Source: Phycisphaerales bacterium
GTDB lineage: Bacteria > Planctomycetota > Phycisphaerae > Tepidisphaerales > Tepidisphaeraceae
DNA: 64,000 nucleotides
Assembly: GCA_020847375.1 (NCBI GenBank)
Contig: JADLCB010000005.1
Span: 124,001-188,000 of the forward strand
Direction of reading: 5' to 3'
Shown here: positions 18,346 to 26,532 of the stretch, piece after piece
Numbering within the stretch: position 1 is the stretch's first letter
How the letters are laid out: every line of letters begins with the position of its first letter
The notes under the pieces: generated by a model
Seen by the model: only the letters and a program-made list of their open reading frames with translations
Told to the model about the DNA's origin: nothing
The model's database searches: none
Translations under genes and position numbers: made by a program

Positions 18346-18419
18346 TACCCGCGACAGGAGTCGAACCTGTGACCTCCGGTTTAGGAAACCAGCGCTCTAT
18401 CCAACTGAGCTACGCGGGC
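18346..18419 (-). tRNA. tRNA-Arg (anticodon CCT)
   Basis: A complete 74-base cloverleaf: acceptor stem GCCCGCG/CGCGGGU (with a G1-U72 wobble), D arm GCUC...GAGC, anticodon stem CUGGU/ACCGG around loop UUCCUAA (anticodon CCU, decoding AGG), and T arm ACAGG-UUCGACU-CCUGU. The 3' CCA is not encoded. It is antisense to the trailer of the M3 peptidase gene. Confidence 0.97.
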
Positions 18420-18526
18420 CAAACGTATCAACAGCCTATCCGCCGTCCATGGGTTGCTCAAGTTCATGATGAAGACGCCAAATACTCCGGTTCTGCTTCG
18501 CGCCGATTGCGCATTTGGCGTCATTT

Positions 18527-18545
18527 GGCCTATCATGGATAGGCC
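18527..18545. promoter_or_regulatory. Perfect 8+8 inverted repeat upstream of the RluA-type gene
   Basis: GGCCTATC-ATG-GATAGGCC lies about 52 bases before the start codon of the pseudouridine synthase gene. It could be an operator or a small stem in the leader. No U-run follows, so it is not a canonical terminator. Confidence 0.4.
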
Positions 18546-18597
18546 TTGCGCATCCCTTCAGCGCTGTGCTGGAGGATGAACCCGAGTCATCGATTCC

Positions 18598-19674
18598 ATG
18601 ACCCAGCCCAACAAAGCCAGCCAGCTCAACGACGAAATCGACGCCATTCAGGTTGACGGCGATCAGGCTGATGTTGCGCATTTTCAGTGGCGCATCAGCA
18701 AAAATCTCACCCGGCGTATCGATCAGTATCTGGTTGATCGTGTCGGGTATCTTTCGCGCAACAGCGTTCAGCGCGTGATCGATAACGGTCTGGTCAAAGT
18801 CAATGGCCGGGTTGTCAAGGCAAGCTACCGCCCGCGCGAAAATGACATGGTGGAGATGGTGGCTCCGCCGCAGCCGGTCAATGAAATCGCGCCCGAACCG
18901 ATCCCGCTGGACATCATCTTTGAAGATGAGCATCTCATCGCCCTGAACAAACAGGCGGATTTGATCATCCATCCCGCCCGCGGCCGCTGGAGCGGGACGC
19001 TGGTCAACGGCCTGGTGCATTATGGCAACAAGTGGTCCACCATCAACGGCAACTGGCGGCCGGGGATTTTGCACCGGCTGGATCGCAATACAACCGGCAT
19101 CATGCTGGTGGCTAAAAGTGATGAAGCCCATTGGCGCGTGGCGCGACAATTTGAAGAGCGCACCATCAAAAAAACCTACATGGCTGTCTGTCACGGCGTG
19201 CCCGAACTCCTGAGCGACGTGATCGACATGCCCATTGGCAAAGATCGCTACATCCGTGAAAAACAGGCGGTGCGCAAGGAAAGTTCCGGCGGCAAACCGG
19301 CTGTCACCGTTTACGAAGTACAAAAAATTTTCAACGCGCCCGATCAGCTTCGCCTGACCAACAGCCAGCACGCGCATGATCAGAAAAATCCTGCCCCCGC
19401 CCAGCGTTTTTGCCTGGTCAAGTTATCCCCCAAAACGGGGCGAACCCACCAGCTGCGCGTCCATATGAGCTACAAAGGTTTCCCCCTCGTCGGTGATACC
19501 ATCTACGGCGGGCGTGTTTTCGAGCTGGCTGATTTTCGTTTTGAGCGCCAGGCACTGCACGCCTATGAAATCTCTTTTACGCACCCCATAACCAATCAGA
19601 CGCTTACGCTGCAGGCGCCATTGCCGCCAGACATGCAGCAACTGATCGACCGACTGCCTGTGGCCAGTCCATGA
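18598..19674 (+). CDS. RluA-family 23S rRNA/tRNA pseudouridine synthase
   Basis: A 358-residue enzyme with an N-terminal S4 RNA-binding domain (TRRIDQYLVDRVGYLSRNSVQRVIDNGLVKVNG) and a pseudouridine synthase domain bearing the catalytic motif ILHRLDRNTTGIMLVAKS, whose aspartate is the nucleophile. The S4 domain suggests an RluD/RluC-type rRNA enzyme. A loop of about 25 residues rich in Q, A and P (HAHDQKNPAPAQRF) is inserted before the KTGRTHQLRVHM motif. No obvious ribosome binding site close to the ATG. Convergent with the next gene, 16 bases apart. Confidence 0.9.
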   Translation: MTQPNKASQLNDEIDAIQVDGDQADVAHFQWRISKNLTRRIDQYLVDRVGYLSRNSVQRVIDNGLVKVNGRVVKASYRPRENDMVEMVAPPQPVNEIAPEPIPLDIIFEDEHLIALNKQADLIIHPARGRWSGTLVNGLVHYGNKWSTINGNWRPGILHRLDRNTTGIMLVAKSDEAHWRVARQFEERTIKKTYMAVCHGVPELLSDVIDMPIGKDRYIREKQAVRKESSGGKPAVTVYEVQKIFNAPDQLRLTNSQHAHDQKNPAPAQRFCLVKLSPKTGRTHQLRVHMSYKGFPLVGDTIYGGRVFELADFRFERQALHAYEISFTHPITNQTLTLQAPLPPDMQQLIDRLPVASP

Positions 19675-19690
19675 TCAGCACCTCATGCCG

Positions 19691-21040
19691 CTACGGTTGA
19701 ACCCCGGCTGGCGCGGTGGTCGGCGCGGTCGTTGGCCCGCTGGTATCCGCCGGCTTCTGCGGCGGGGTGTAGCTGATCTGATAATCAGGGCTAATGGGAT
19801 TCAATGAGCTGATCCAGCGCAGCACATCCACATAACGACGATCGCTGCGATCACGTACCAGCGGGCGAAATCCTCTGGCCGGCGGGTGCGGATTGGCGGT
19901 CTGATCACTGGGCAACATATACTGCAGCAACAGCGAATCCTGCGGCCGCTGACGATCCAGCATCGCAACCCGGTGCGTCTGATCACCAAAAATCGACGTG
20001 CCCGCCACTGCACCACCGGCCCCGATGCCATCGGCCGTCGCTGCGCCGTCGGTCTTTGCGCTATAGGCTGCTGCGCCACCAGCGGCATCTGCCGTACTGC
20101 CCTGTTTCACATATTGCTGCAAAATCAGGAAATTGGTGTAGGTCGTGCGCTCATCACCCGCACGTTCAAACAACATGAAATTCCCCGCCGCTGGCGTATT
20201 ATGACAACCGGCACTGGCGCAACCCGCCAGTATGGTGGGCTGAATCTGCTGCTGAAAATACTGCATAACCGCCGGATTACCCGTCAACTTGACACGGTTC
20301 AAGTCATCAATATTGCTGAAATACTTCGTCACCAGATCGAGCTTGTCCAAAGCCGACAGATTCTCAAACGTCCGGCTGTTGATATTTTCCGCCTTGATGA
20401 TCGTCGTGCGCATGTCCGCCGGAACGGACAGGCGGAGATTATTCTCCTTCCCGCGATGCGTCTCTCCGATTTTGATGAGCATGATCTGCTGGGCATTGAG
20501 CTGATTTTCCGCCGTGGGAACCGGCGCACGATTCGGGTTGGCCTCAGGTGCTGACATTTGATCCGCGCCGGTTTGTCCATTGCTGGCCGCCTGTTGCTGC
20601 TGCGAGCGGCGCTCCAGTTCGATCTGCCGGCGCACCAGCGTCTGCAGCTCCTGCGCCTCAGCGCTATTGGGGTCAACGTTGTCCAGAACGTCGTCCAACA
20701 CCTCACGCGCCTGGGAATACAGCCGATTATCAAAAGCCCAGCGTGCCAGCGCAATCCGTCCCGCTGCATCATTGGCAGACAGTGCTTTCCGCCGACTCTG
20801 AAATTCTTCCGCCGGATCTTGTGTATACGCCACCGACGCAATGCGGTCGCGCGAGATGACGGTTTCAATCCCGCGAATGCTCATCGTGACCTGCCCCGGA
20901 TCATCCCGCGTGATTTCGCCTTCAATTCTCTGCCCATCGGTCAACTGAACCACCCCCGGACGCGCCAGCAGCGCCGACACCGCAAAACCGCTGATAAAAA
21001 GACCGGCAATCGGCAGGATTTTTTTGAGATGGTGATTCAT
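19691..21040 (-). CDS. Exported protein with a CX4CH haem-type motif, planctomycete cytochrome-like domain
   Basis: A 449-residue protein with an N-terminal membrane/signal segment (LPIAGLFISGFAVSALLA), a small beta domain (VVQLTDGQRIEGEITRDD), a helical region of about 90 residues rich in E, R and Q, and then IQPTILAGCASAGCHN. The C-X4-C-H motif (cysteines 274 and 279, histidine 280) resembles the single-haem sites of planctomycete cytochrome-like domains, which usually follow an I-x-P-[IL]-L stretch. The C-terminus is Pro/Thr/Ala-rich. Function unknown; a c-type haem is plausible, not shown. Start chosen at the ATG with GAGGAG seven bases upstream, 19 codons inside the longest frame. Confidence 0.7.
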   Translation of the reverse strand: MNHHLKKILPIAGLFISGFAVSALLARPGVVQLTDGQRIEGEITRDDPGQVTMSIRGIETVISRDRIASVAYTQDPAEEFQSRRKALSANDAAGRIALARWAFDNRLYSQAREVLDDVLDNVDPNSAEAQELQTLVRRQIELERRSQQQQAASNGQTGADQMSAPEANPNRAPVPTAENQLNAQQIMLIKIGETHRGKENNLRLSVPADMRTTIIKAENINSRTFENLSALDKLDLVTKYFSNIDDLNRVKLTGNPAVMQYFQQQIQPTILAGCASAGCHNTPAAGNFMLFERAGDERTTYTNFLILQQYVKQGSTADAAGGAAAYSAKTDGAATADGIGAGGAVAGTSIFGDQTHRVAMLDRQRPQDSLLLQYMLPSDQTANPHPPARGFRPLVRDRSDRRYVDVLRWISSLNPISPDYQISYTPPQKPADTSGPTTAPTTAPAGVQP

Positions 21041-21166
21041 CGGCGTACTCCTCATTAAACCTTGGTTTATCCTAGACTTCAGACGAATCCCCGGCAAGTT
21101 TTACTGGATTGAAAACGCGCCTGCTCCTCCAGTGCGCCGGCCCGCCCCAACCAGCGCAAAATCGCC

Positions 21167-22027
21167 TCATCCTTGTACTGCAACCGGGCCGCGATCCGTC
21201 TCCTGACCGACAATCGCAATTTTATAGCGATCCGCCAGCTCCAGCACTTTCTGTTTTTCGAGCAGGATCGTGCGCCCCGCTTCCAGCACAATGCACGCGC
21301 CGCCCGCCTGATGCAATTTTTCAACCGTGGTCACACCAACGGTTGGCACATCAACGCGCATATCCTGTCGTGAATTGGCAACCTTGATCAGCGTCCAGCC
21401 CCCGCTGCGGCACAGCCGCCCCGCCCGCTCGATCATGGCATTGGTCCCTTCCAGCGCCTCGACCGCCAATACATCCTTGTCGAGAATCGCAATCGCCTGA
21501 CCAATATCCATGCGGGTAATGGCATTACAAATCGTCCATCCCGCTGCAATGTCATCCCATTGCTGCCGCGATGGCTGAGTTCGCGTCATCACGCCCGGCT
21601 GGGCAAGCTGGTCCTGACAATAGACCGTGGAGTCAATCAAGGTAATACCCTCGCTGGCTAATTCATCGACGATGGCGCTGAGAACCGCGTACGGCCGTTT
21701 GTCATGACGCAGGCGCCGATACCACAACCGCACGGTACGCCAATCCGGCACGGCATTCAGGTAACGCCAGCGCTCGTACATTTTATCCTTGCGCACCCGC
21801 CCGACCATGATCGCCTCATCCACACCGGCGCGCCGGAGCTGACGTATCCACTGACCGAGGCGCAACATCCCCACCTGGCGAAACTGGTCCACTTCAATCC
21901 GTAAATCCTGATTGACGCAACCATCCAGCCCGACACAAACCACGCGCCGACCCGCCGCCCGGGCGCCGCGCGCCACCAGAAACGGAAAAATCCCTTCACC
22001 GGCAATCAAACCCAACGGGCTGACCAT
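21167..22027 (-). CDS. lpxI: UDP-2,3-diacylglucosamine pyrophosphatase, LpxI type
   Basis: LpxI hydrolyses UDP-2,3-diacylglucosamine to lipid X, an early step of lipid A synthesis, and replaces LpxH in many non-gamma-proteobacteria. The 286-residue protein shows LGLIAGEGIFPFLVARGA at the N-terminus, DEAIMVGRVRKDKMYE, and the C-terminal VPTVGVTTVEKLHQAGGACIVLEAGRTIL. The upstream in-frame ATG would lie inside the terminator of the preceding gene, so the inner ATG (MVSPLGL) is used. Its presence implies LPS in the outer membrane. Confidence 0.93.
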   Translation of the reverse strand: MVSPLGLIAGEGIFPFLVARGARAAGRRVVCVGLDGCVNQDLRIEVDQFRQVGMLRLGQWIRQLRRAGVDEAIMVGRVRKDKMYERWRYLNAVPDWRTVRLWYRRLRHDKRPYAVLSAIVDELASEGITLIDSTVYCQDQLAQPGVMTRTQPSRQQWDDIAAGWTICNAITRMDIGQAIAILDKDVLAVEALEGTNAMIERAGRLCRSGGWTLIKVANSRQDMRVDVPTVGVTTVEKLHQAGGACIVLEAGRTILLEKQKVLELADRYKIAIVGQETDRGPVAVQG

Positions 22028-22061
22028 AGTCAATGTGGTACTCAGTCCACCCCATAAAAGC

Positions 22062-22097
22062 AAAAAATAACCGCTCCCCGAAAGTGGCAGGAGCGGT
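22062..22097 (-). terminator. Intrinsic terminator of the OmpA-like gene
   Basis: On the minus strand ACCGCTCC and GGAGCGGT form an 8-bp stem with a 12-base loop, followed by TATTTTTTGC. It lies 66 bases past the stop codon of the OmpA-like lipoprotein gene and just before lpxI, which therefore needs its own promoter or readthrough. Confidence 0.85.
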
Positions 22098-22163
22098 CAT
22101 TGAATCTCGCACGTCCTGATCCTTCCGCCCGATTCATCGAATCAGAGCGGAAAAACCATCCCA

Positions 22164-23051
22164 TTACTTGTTGATGGCCGGACGGGCATTTGCAGCGTTT
22201 TCGTCCTTGTTCAGCGAATCACCGGCAGCACCGGCCGGCTGGGCCGTACCCGGCTGAACAACGCTCCCTTTGACGGTTGTCGGCAGAATCAACACTTCAA
22301 CGCGCCGATTGGCGGCTTTGCCTTTGGCATCCACATTGGCTGCCACCGGTCGCTGGTCGGCATAACCGACAACGGCAATCCGGTTCGACGCCACACGCTG
22401 TTGCATCAGCGCCTCAGCCACCGAAATAGCGCGATGGGCTGACAGATACCAGTTATCGTGATGTCCCTTGGCCTTGGTTTGCGGATTGCTCACCGGCGTG
22501 TTGTCGGTATGGCCGGCAACCATCAACTCATACTGTGCCGCTGCTGGTGAATTCAGAATCTGGGCAAAACGGGCGATGGCTGCCTGCGCATTGGCCTGCA
22601 AGGCGGCATCGCCGACGGCAAAGGTCACATCACTCTTGAACTTGACGATGCCGCGGGCTGCATCAAACTCAACCAGATCCGGGTTCTGCTGCGCCCAGGC
22701 GGACAGCTCATTGCTCAGCGCCTCGGGCAAAGCCGTCTGACCGGCGCGCCCAAGGGCATCCTGCAAGCGACGCATCGCATCATCATACTGCCGCTGAAGA
22801 TCGGAATTTTGCGCCTGCAGATTGGCGATCATGGCATCTTTGCCACTCAGGGCGCCGCCGATACCGCCCATCCCTTCCCGCAACGCCCCGGCTTCACCAC
22901 GAGCTGCATTTAATTCATTGGCTGCCAGTTGAAGCTGCTCCGCCAGACGATCGCGATCAAGCTTCAACGCGTTATATTTTTCCTGCGGAACACATCCTGC
23001 CACAGCGATGCCGACCGCAGCCAGACCAATCCATTGATAAAACCGTGTCAT
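22164..23051 (-). CDS. OmpA-family peptidoglycan-associated lipoprotein
   Basis: A 295-residue protein with a lipoprotein signal peptide (lipobox VAGC, acylated cysteine at residue 20), a coiled-coil region rich in L, A, R and Q (residues about 25-110) and a C-terminal OmpA domain. The domain has VAGHTDNTPVSN and ANRRVEVLI, the usual meso-DAP-binding motifs, and would tether the outer membrane to peptidoglycan. The tail after the domain is Ala/Asn-rich. Start is the ATG with GGAG nine bases upstream; the longer frame adds 20 codons. An intrinsic terminator follows. Confidence 0.9.
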   Translation of the reverse strand: MTRFYQWIGLAAVGIAVAGCVPQEKYNALKLDRDRLAEQLQLAANELNAARGEAGALREGMGGIGGALSGKDAMIANLQAQNSDLQRQYDDAMRRLQDALGRAGQTALPEALSNELSAWAQQNPDLVEFDAARGIVKFKSDVTFAVGDAALQANAQAAIARFAQILNSPAAAQYELMVAGHTDNTPVSNPQTKAKGHHDNWYLSAHRAISVAEALMQQRVASNRIAVVGYADQRPVAANVDAKGKAANRRVEVLILPTTVKGSVVQPGTAQPAGAAGDSLNKDENAANARPAINK

Positions 23052-23506
23052 CGTAAAATCTCCATGCCCAGAAGGAATGCTGCGGTTATGCATCTCCGAC
23101 GCATTATCCAAACCGCATTGTTTACTCAGTTTGACTCCATTGCGCGAAATTTCAAGTCTCTGACCCGAAAAATATGCTTGATTTTATCCCGATCGGTACG
23201 TCATCTTGCCGCACATCCCCCGCCGCCAAACTCCTGTGATTCATCATCATCTCCCACCGGCAATCATCACCTCGGCCAGTAGCCCAGCAACCATCTGACA
23301 CAACCGCTGATGGAAACAGATATTTTTTAACAACCTGTGCATATCCTGTTACGCAAGGGAAAATGTCAGCATTCGATCCGGCGGATCGACTAATCTGCCC
23401 CATTGATATTTGGCAATGACTGCTACGATTGCCCATTGAAAGAGGCTGTGTTAGCCTGATTCAAGCCGTACGCGCCAGCGCACCATCGCACCACAGGACG
23501 GAGCCT
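23052..23506. other. Divergent intergenic region with one inverted repeat
   Basis: About 455 bases between the OmpA-like gene and dnaB, which are transcribed away from each other. No credible gene is seen. A perfect inverted repeat TCGATCC-GGC-GGATCGA lies at 23373-23389, about 118 bases before the dnaB start. I could not pick a convincing -35/-10 pair for dnaB. Confidence 0.4.
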
Positions 23507-24862
23507 ATGGAACAGCTCATCGATTCCAATATTTCCCAACAGTTCACACGCCTGCCCCCGGCCGCTGTCGAAGCCGAAATGTGCATGCTGGCCTCAATGA
23601 TGCTCGACCGCGATGTCGTCGGTCAGATCGTTCAGATTCTTGGGCGCGACGAACTTTATCAGGCCGACCATCAGGTTCTGTTCGATATCATCGTCAAGCT
23701 GTACGAACAGAACCATCCCATCGACGCCGTGATCGTCACCGAAGAACTGAAAAAGCGCCAACTCCTCGAAGAAGTCGGCGGCGTGGGTTACATCGGGCAG
23801 ATACTCAATTCTGTCCCCTCCTCCGCCCATGGCGCACACTATGCCGGCATCGTGCGCGAAAAGGCGATTCTTCGACGGCTGATCCATGTCAGCAACGAAA
23901 CCCTTCGCGATGCCTACGCCCCGCATGAACAGGCTGATCTCATTCTCGATAAAGCGGAAAAACGTATTTTTGAAATCGCCCAGCGCAAAATCGGCGGAGA
24001 CATGGTTCCGTTGGAAAGCGTGCTGCACGAAGTTTTTGAAATGATCGAAAACCGCGGCCAGCGCGGACTGGAAACCCTCTTCACCGATCTGGACGACATG
24101 CTTAACGGGCTGCAAAAGGGGGAGATGATCATCGTGGCCGCCCGACCCAGCATGGGCAAAACCGCCTTCAGCATGAACATGATCGAGGCCATCAGCGCCG
24201 ATCAACGCCTGCCCTGCGCCGTCTTTTCCCTGGAAATGAGCAAGCAACAACTGGCCCAGCGCATGTTGTGCTCACGCGGCGATATTGATTCGCACAAATT
24301 GCGCAAAGGGATGCTTCAGGCGCATGAATATCAGAAACTGGCCAATGTCGTCGGTGAACTGGCCAAGGCGCCGATCTGGGTTGATGATTCGCCCGGACTG
24401 ACCCCGCTGGAATTGCGCGCCAAAGCCCGCCGTCTCAAGGCGCAGCACGACATCAAGTGCATCATGATTGACTACATGCAGTTGATGGACAACCCCGGCC
24501 CGGAAAGTCGCCAGCAGCAGATCAGCGAAATCAGCCGCGGAATCAAGGCCGTTGCCCGCGAACTGGAGATACCCGTCATTGCCCTGTCGCAGCTTAATCG
24601 CGCCAGCGAAGGACGCGACGGCCACCGCCCGCGCATGAGCGACCTGCGCGAATCCGGCTCCATCGAGCAAGATGCCGATGTTGTCATGCTCATGCACCGC
24701 GAAGATTATTATCACGCGCAGGAACCCGATTTCGTCCCCGACAACATCGCTGAAATCATTGTCGCCAAACAGCGCAATGGCCCGACGGGCACGGTCAAGC
24801 TCACGTTTGACAACAAGTGCACCCGGTTTCGTAATCTGGCCGCCAATATCGACCCGTTCTGA
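23507..24862 (+). CDS. dnaB: Replicative DNA helicase DnaB
   Basis: A 451-residue hexameric helicase. The N-terminal domain is recognisable by LPPAAVEAEMCMLASMMLD and the RecA-like domain by Walker A ARPSMGKTAFSMN, then FSLEMSKQQLAQRML, the Walker B IMIDYMQLM, and ALSQLNRASEGRDGHRPRMSDLRESGSIEQDAD. It unwinds DNA at the replication fork. An earlier in-frame codon would add 26 residues without family similarity; the ATG with GGAG just upstream is used. The next gene begins 57 bases downstream on the same strand. Confidence 0.96.
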   Translation: MEQLIDSNISQQFTRLPPAAVEAEMCMLASMMLDRDVVGQIVQILGRDELYQADHQVLFDIIVKLYEQNHPIDAVIVTEELKKRQLLEEVGGVGYIGQILNSVPSSAHGAHYAGIVREKAILRRLIHVSNETLRDAYAPHEQADLILDKAEKRIFEIAQRKIGGDMVPLESVLHEVFEMIENRGQRGLETLFTDLDDMLNGLQKGEMIIVAARPSMGKTAFSMNMIEAISADQRLPCAVFSLEMSKQQLAQRMLCSRGDIDSHKLRKGMLQAHEYQKLANVVGELAKAPIWVDDSPGLTPLELRAKARRLKAQHDIKCIMIDYMQLMDNPGPESRQQQISEISRGIKAVARELEIPVIALSQLNRASEGRDGHRPRMSDLRESGSIEQDADVVMLMHREDYYHAQEPDFVPDNIAEIIVAKQRNGPTGTVKLTFDNKCTRFRNLAANIDPF

Positions 24863-24919
24863 CCACTCTGATCCGAATAAAATCCGGATTGATTCTGGCC
24901 CTGAACAAACATCATCAAC

Positions 24920-25996
24920 ATGGCTTTACCTGCTCCCCCAACCACCACCCCCGATGTCATCGTCGCCGGACTCTTGTGCCTGGACATCATCCCCGCCATG
25001 TCCCAGCCTGACACGATCAAACCCGGCCAGCTTATCCAGATCGGCCCGCCACGCTTTGGCACCGGCGGCGCTGTCGGCAACACCGGCCTGGCCCTGCATC
25101 GGCTGGGCGTTAAAACCCGGTTGGTCAGTTGCACCGGCAACGACTACTTCGGCGCAATCGCCAGCGACCTGCTGACGCAATCTGGTGTCGATCACGCGCT
25201 GATGACCCGCTCGGATGTATCAACTTCTTACTCCATTGTCATCAGCCCACCGGGCATTGACCGCAGCTTCCTGCACTGCCCGGGTGTCAACGATGTCTTT
25301 TCACCCGATGAAGTCACCGATGCCTTGTTGCGCGGTGCCCGGCTGCTGCACTTTGGTTATCCGCCCGTGATGCGCGCCACCTTCGCCGACGGCGGCGCAG
25401 CCCTGGCCAGACTTTTCCAACGCGCACGCCAGCAGGGGCTTTGCACCTCGCTGGACATGTGCAGCATCAGCGCATCCGGCCCTGATGCGCGCGTCAACTG
25501 GCCAGCGTTCTACGAGCGCGTCCTGCCGCATGTTGACTGCTTCGTACCCAGTTATGACGAACTGTGCGTCACCCTGGGGCGCGACCCCGACGCGCCGCCC
25601 ACTTCCGATGTGCTGGAAACGCTCGCTGACGAAGTCTTGGGGCACGGGTGCGGTTTGTTTGTAACCAAACTCGGCAGCGCCGGTCTGTTCGCTGCTGCTT
25701 CAAACGACGCCAGGAAGCTGGCGCGGATCAATCCCGCCTGGGAAAAGGATACGGGGCTGCGAGTCCGCCAAGCCTGTTTCCAAGTTGATGTCGCCGGCAC
25801 GACCGCTGCCGGTGACAGCACCATCGCCGGGTTGATCGCCGGCATTCTCTCCGGCCAGTCCCTCGCCCAAGCTGCGACAACCGCCACCGCCGTGGGCGCC
25901 AGTTGTGTCGAAAGCACCGATTCCGTGCGTGGCATTCCACCCCTGGCGACGATCCAGCAGCGCATCGCCACCGGCTGGCGCACACGCCAGCAATGA
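24920..25996 (+). CDS. PfkB-family carbohydrate kinase
   Basis: A 358-residue ribokinase-fold sugar kinase. The N-terminal GTGGAVGNTGLALHRLG and the C-terminal signature VDVAGTTAAGDSTIAGLIAGIL, with the catalytic aspartate in AAGD, are both present. The substrate could be a ketohexose, ribose or a deoxy-sugar derivative; sequence alone does not decide. It follows dnaB at 57 bases, perhaps by chance cotranscription, and converges with the chemosensory operon. Confidence 0.88.
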   Translation: MALPAPPTTTPDVIVAGLLCLDIIPAMSQPDTIKPGQLIQIGPPRFGTGGAVGNTGLALHRLGVKTRLVSCTGNDYFGAIASDLLTQSGVDHALMTRSDVSTSYSIVISPPGIDRSFLHCPGVNDVFSPDEVTDALLRGARLLHFGYPPVMRATFADGGAALARLFQRARQQGLCTSLDMCSISASGPDARVNWPAFYERVLPHVDCFVPSYDELCVTLGRDPDAPPTSDVLETLADEVLGHGCGLFVTKLGSAGLFAAASNDARKLARINPAWEKDTGLRVRQACFQVDVAGTTAAGDSTIAGLIAGILSGQSLAQAATTATAVGASCVESTDSVRGIPPLATIQQRIATGWRTRQQ

Positions 25997-26064
25997 GCAA
26001 TCGGACAACTCGATGCCTCAGAACATTGTTCCCTGATCTCCGACACCCAACGGAACCTTGGCTC

Positions 26065-26529
26065 TCACATTTGTTGCCGAAATGTAATTTCCATGATCAA
26101 CCGGCCGTACGTGGTGTCATAGGGAATCGCGATTATGGGCATATTTTCAGGATATGTGAGGCTGGCAATGCTGACGATACTCGGAGATTTGAGATTAACC
26201 TGTCCACACGGGAGATCTTTCTTAGCGTTACCTGCAATCATGTTGGCAATCTCTTTCAGTGCATCAAAGCAGTCCTCGTCGAGCTGGTTGATGGGTTGAC
26301 CTGCCAGACTCGAGGCCAGCGCCAAAGCCACACGCTGGGAAAGATTCAGTACAAATAACCCCACCGCTGCACCATCCATCTCGATGGTTGCACAGATTTT
26401 ATAAAGCTGTGATTGCCGATCACCTGCTGGCTTTACATAGACGGCGCCCAGTTTCAGCGGGACACGGATCATCGTGTCAAAGACTCTGCGCGTGGCGATA
26501 ATGAACGGATTGATATAGGCAATATTCAT
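26065..26529 (-). CDS. CheX-like CheY phosphatase (copy 1, last gene of the chemosensory operon)
   Basis: A 154-residue member of the CheC/CheX/FliY fold. The phosphatase helix reads ALKEIANMIAGNAKKDL, with the E-x-x-N pair that in CheX inserts into the active site of phosphorylated CheY. The N-terminus INPFIIATRRVFDTMI is also typical. It starts three bases after the stop of the FapA-like gene, so it is translationally linked. It is one of three CheX-like genes in this operon; which receiver each serves is unknown. Confidence 0.85.
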   Translation of the reverse strand: MNIAYINPFIIATRRVFDTMIRVPLKLGAVYVKPAGDRQSQLYKICATIEMDGAAVGLFVLNLSQRVALALASSLAGQPINQLDEDCFDALKEIANMIAGNAKKDLPCGQVNLKSPSIVSIASLTYPENMPIIAIPYDTTYGRLIMEITFRQQM

Positions 26530-26532
26530 GGA

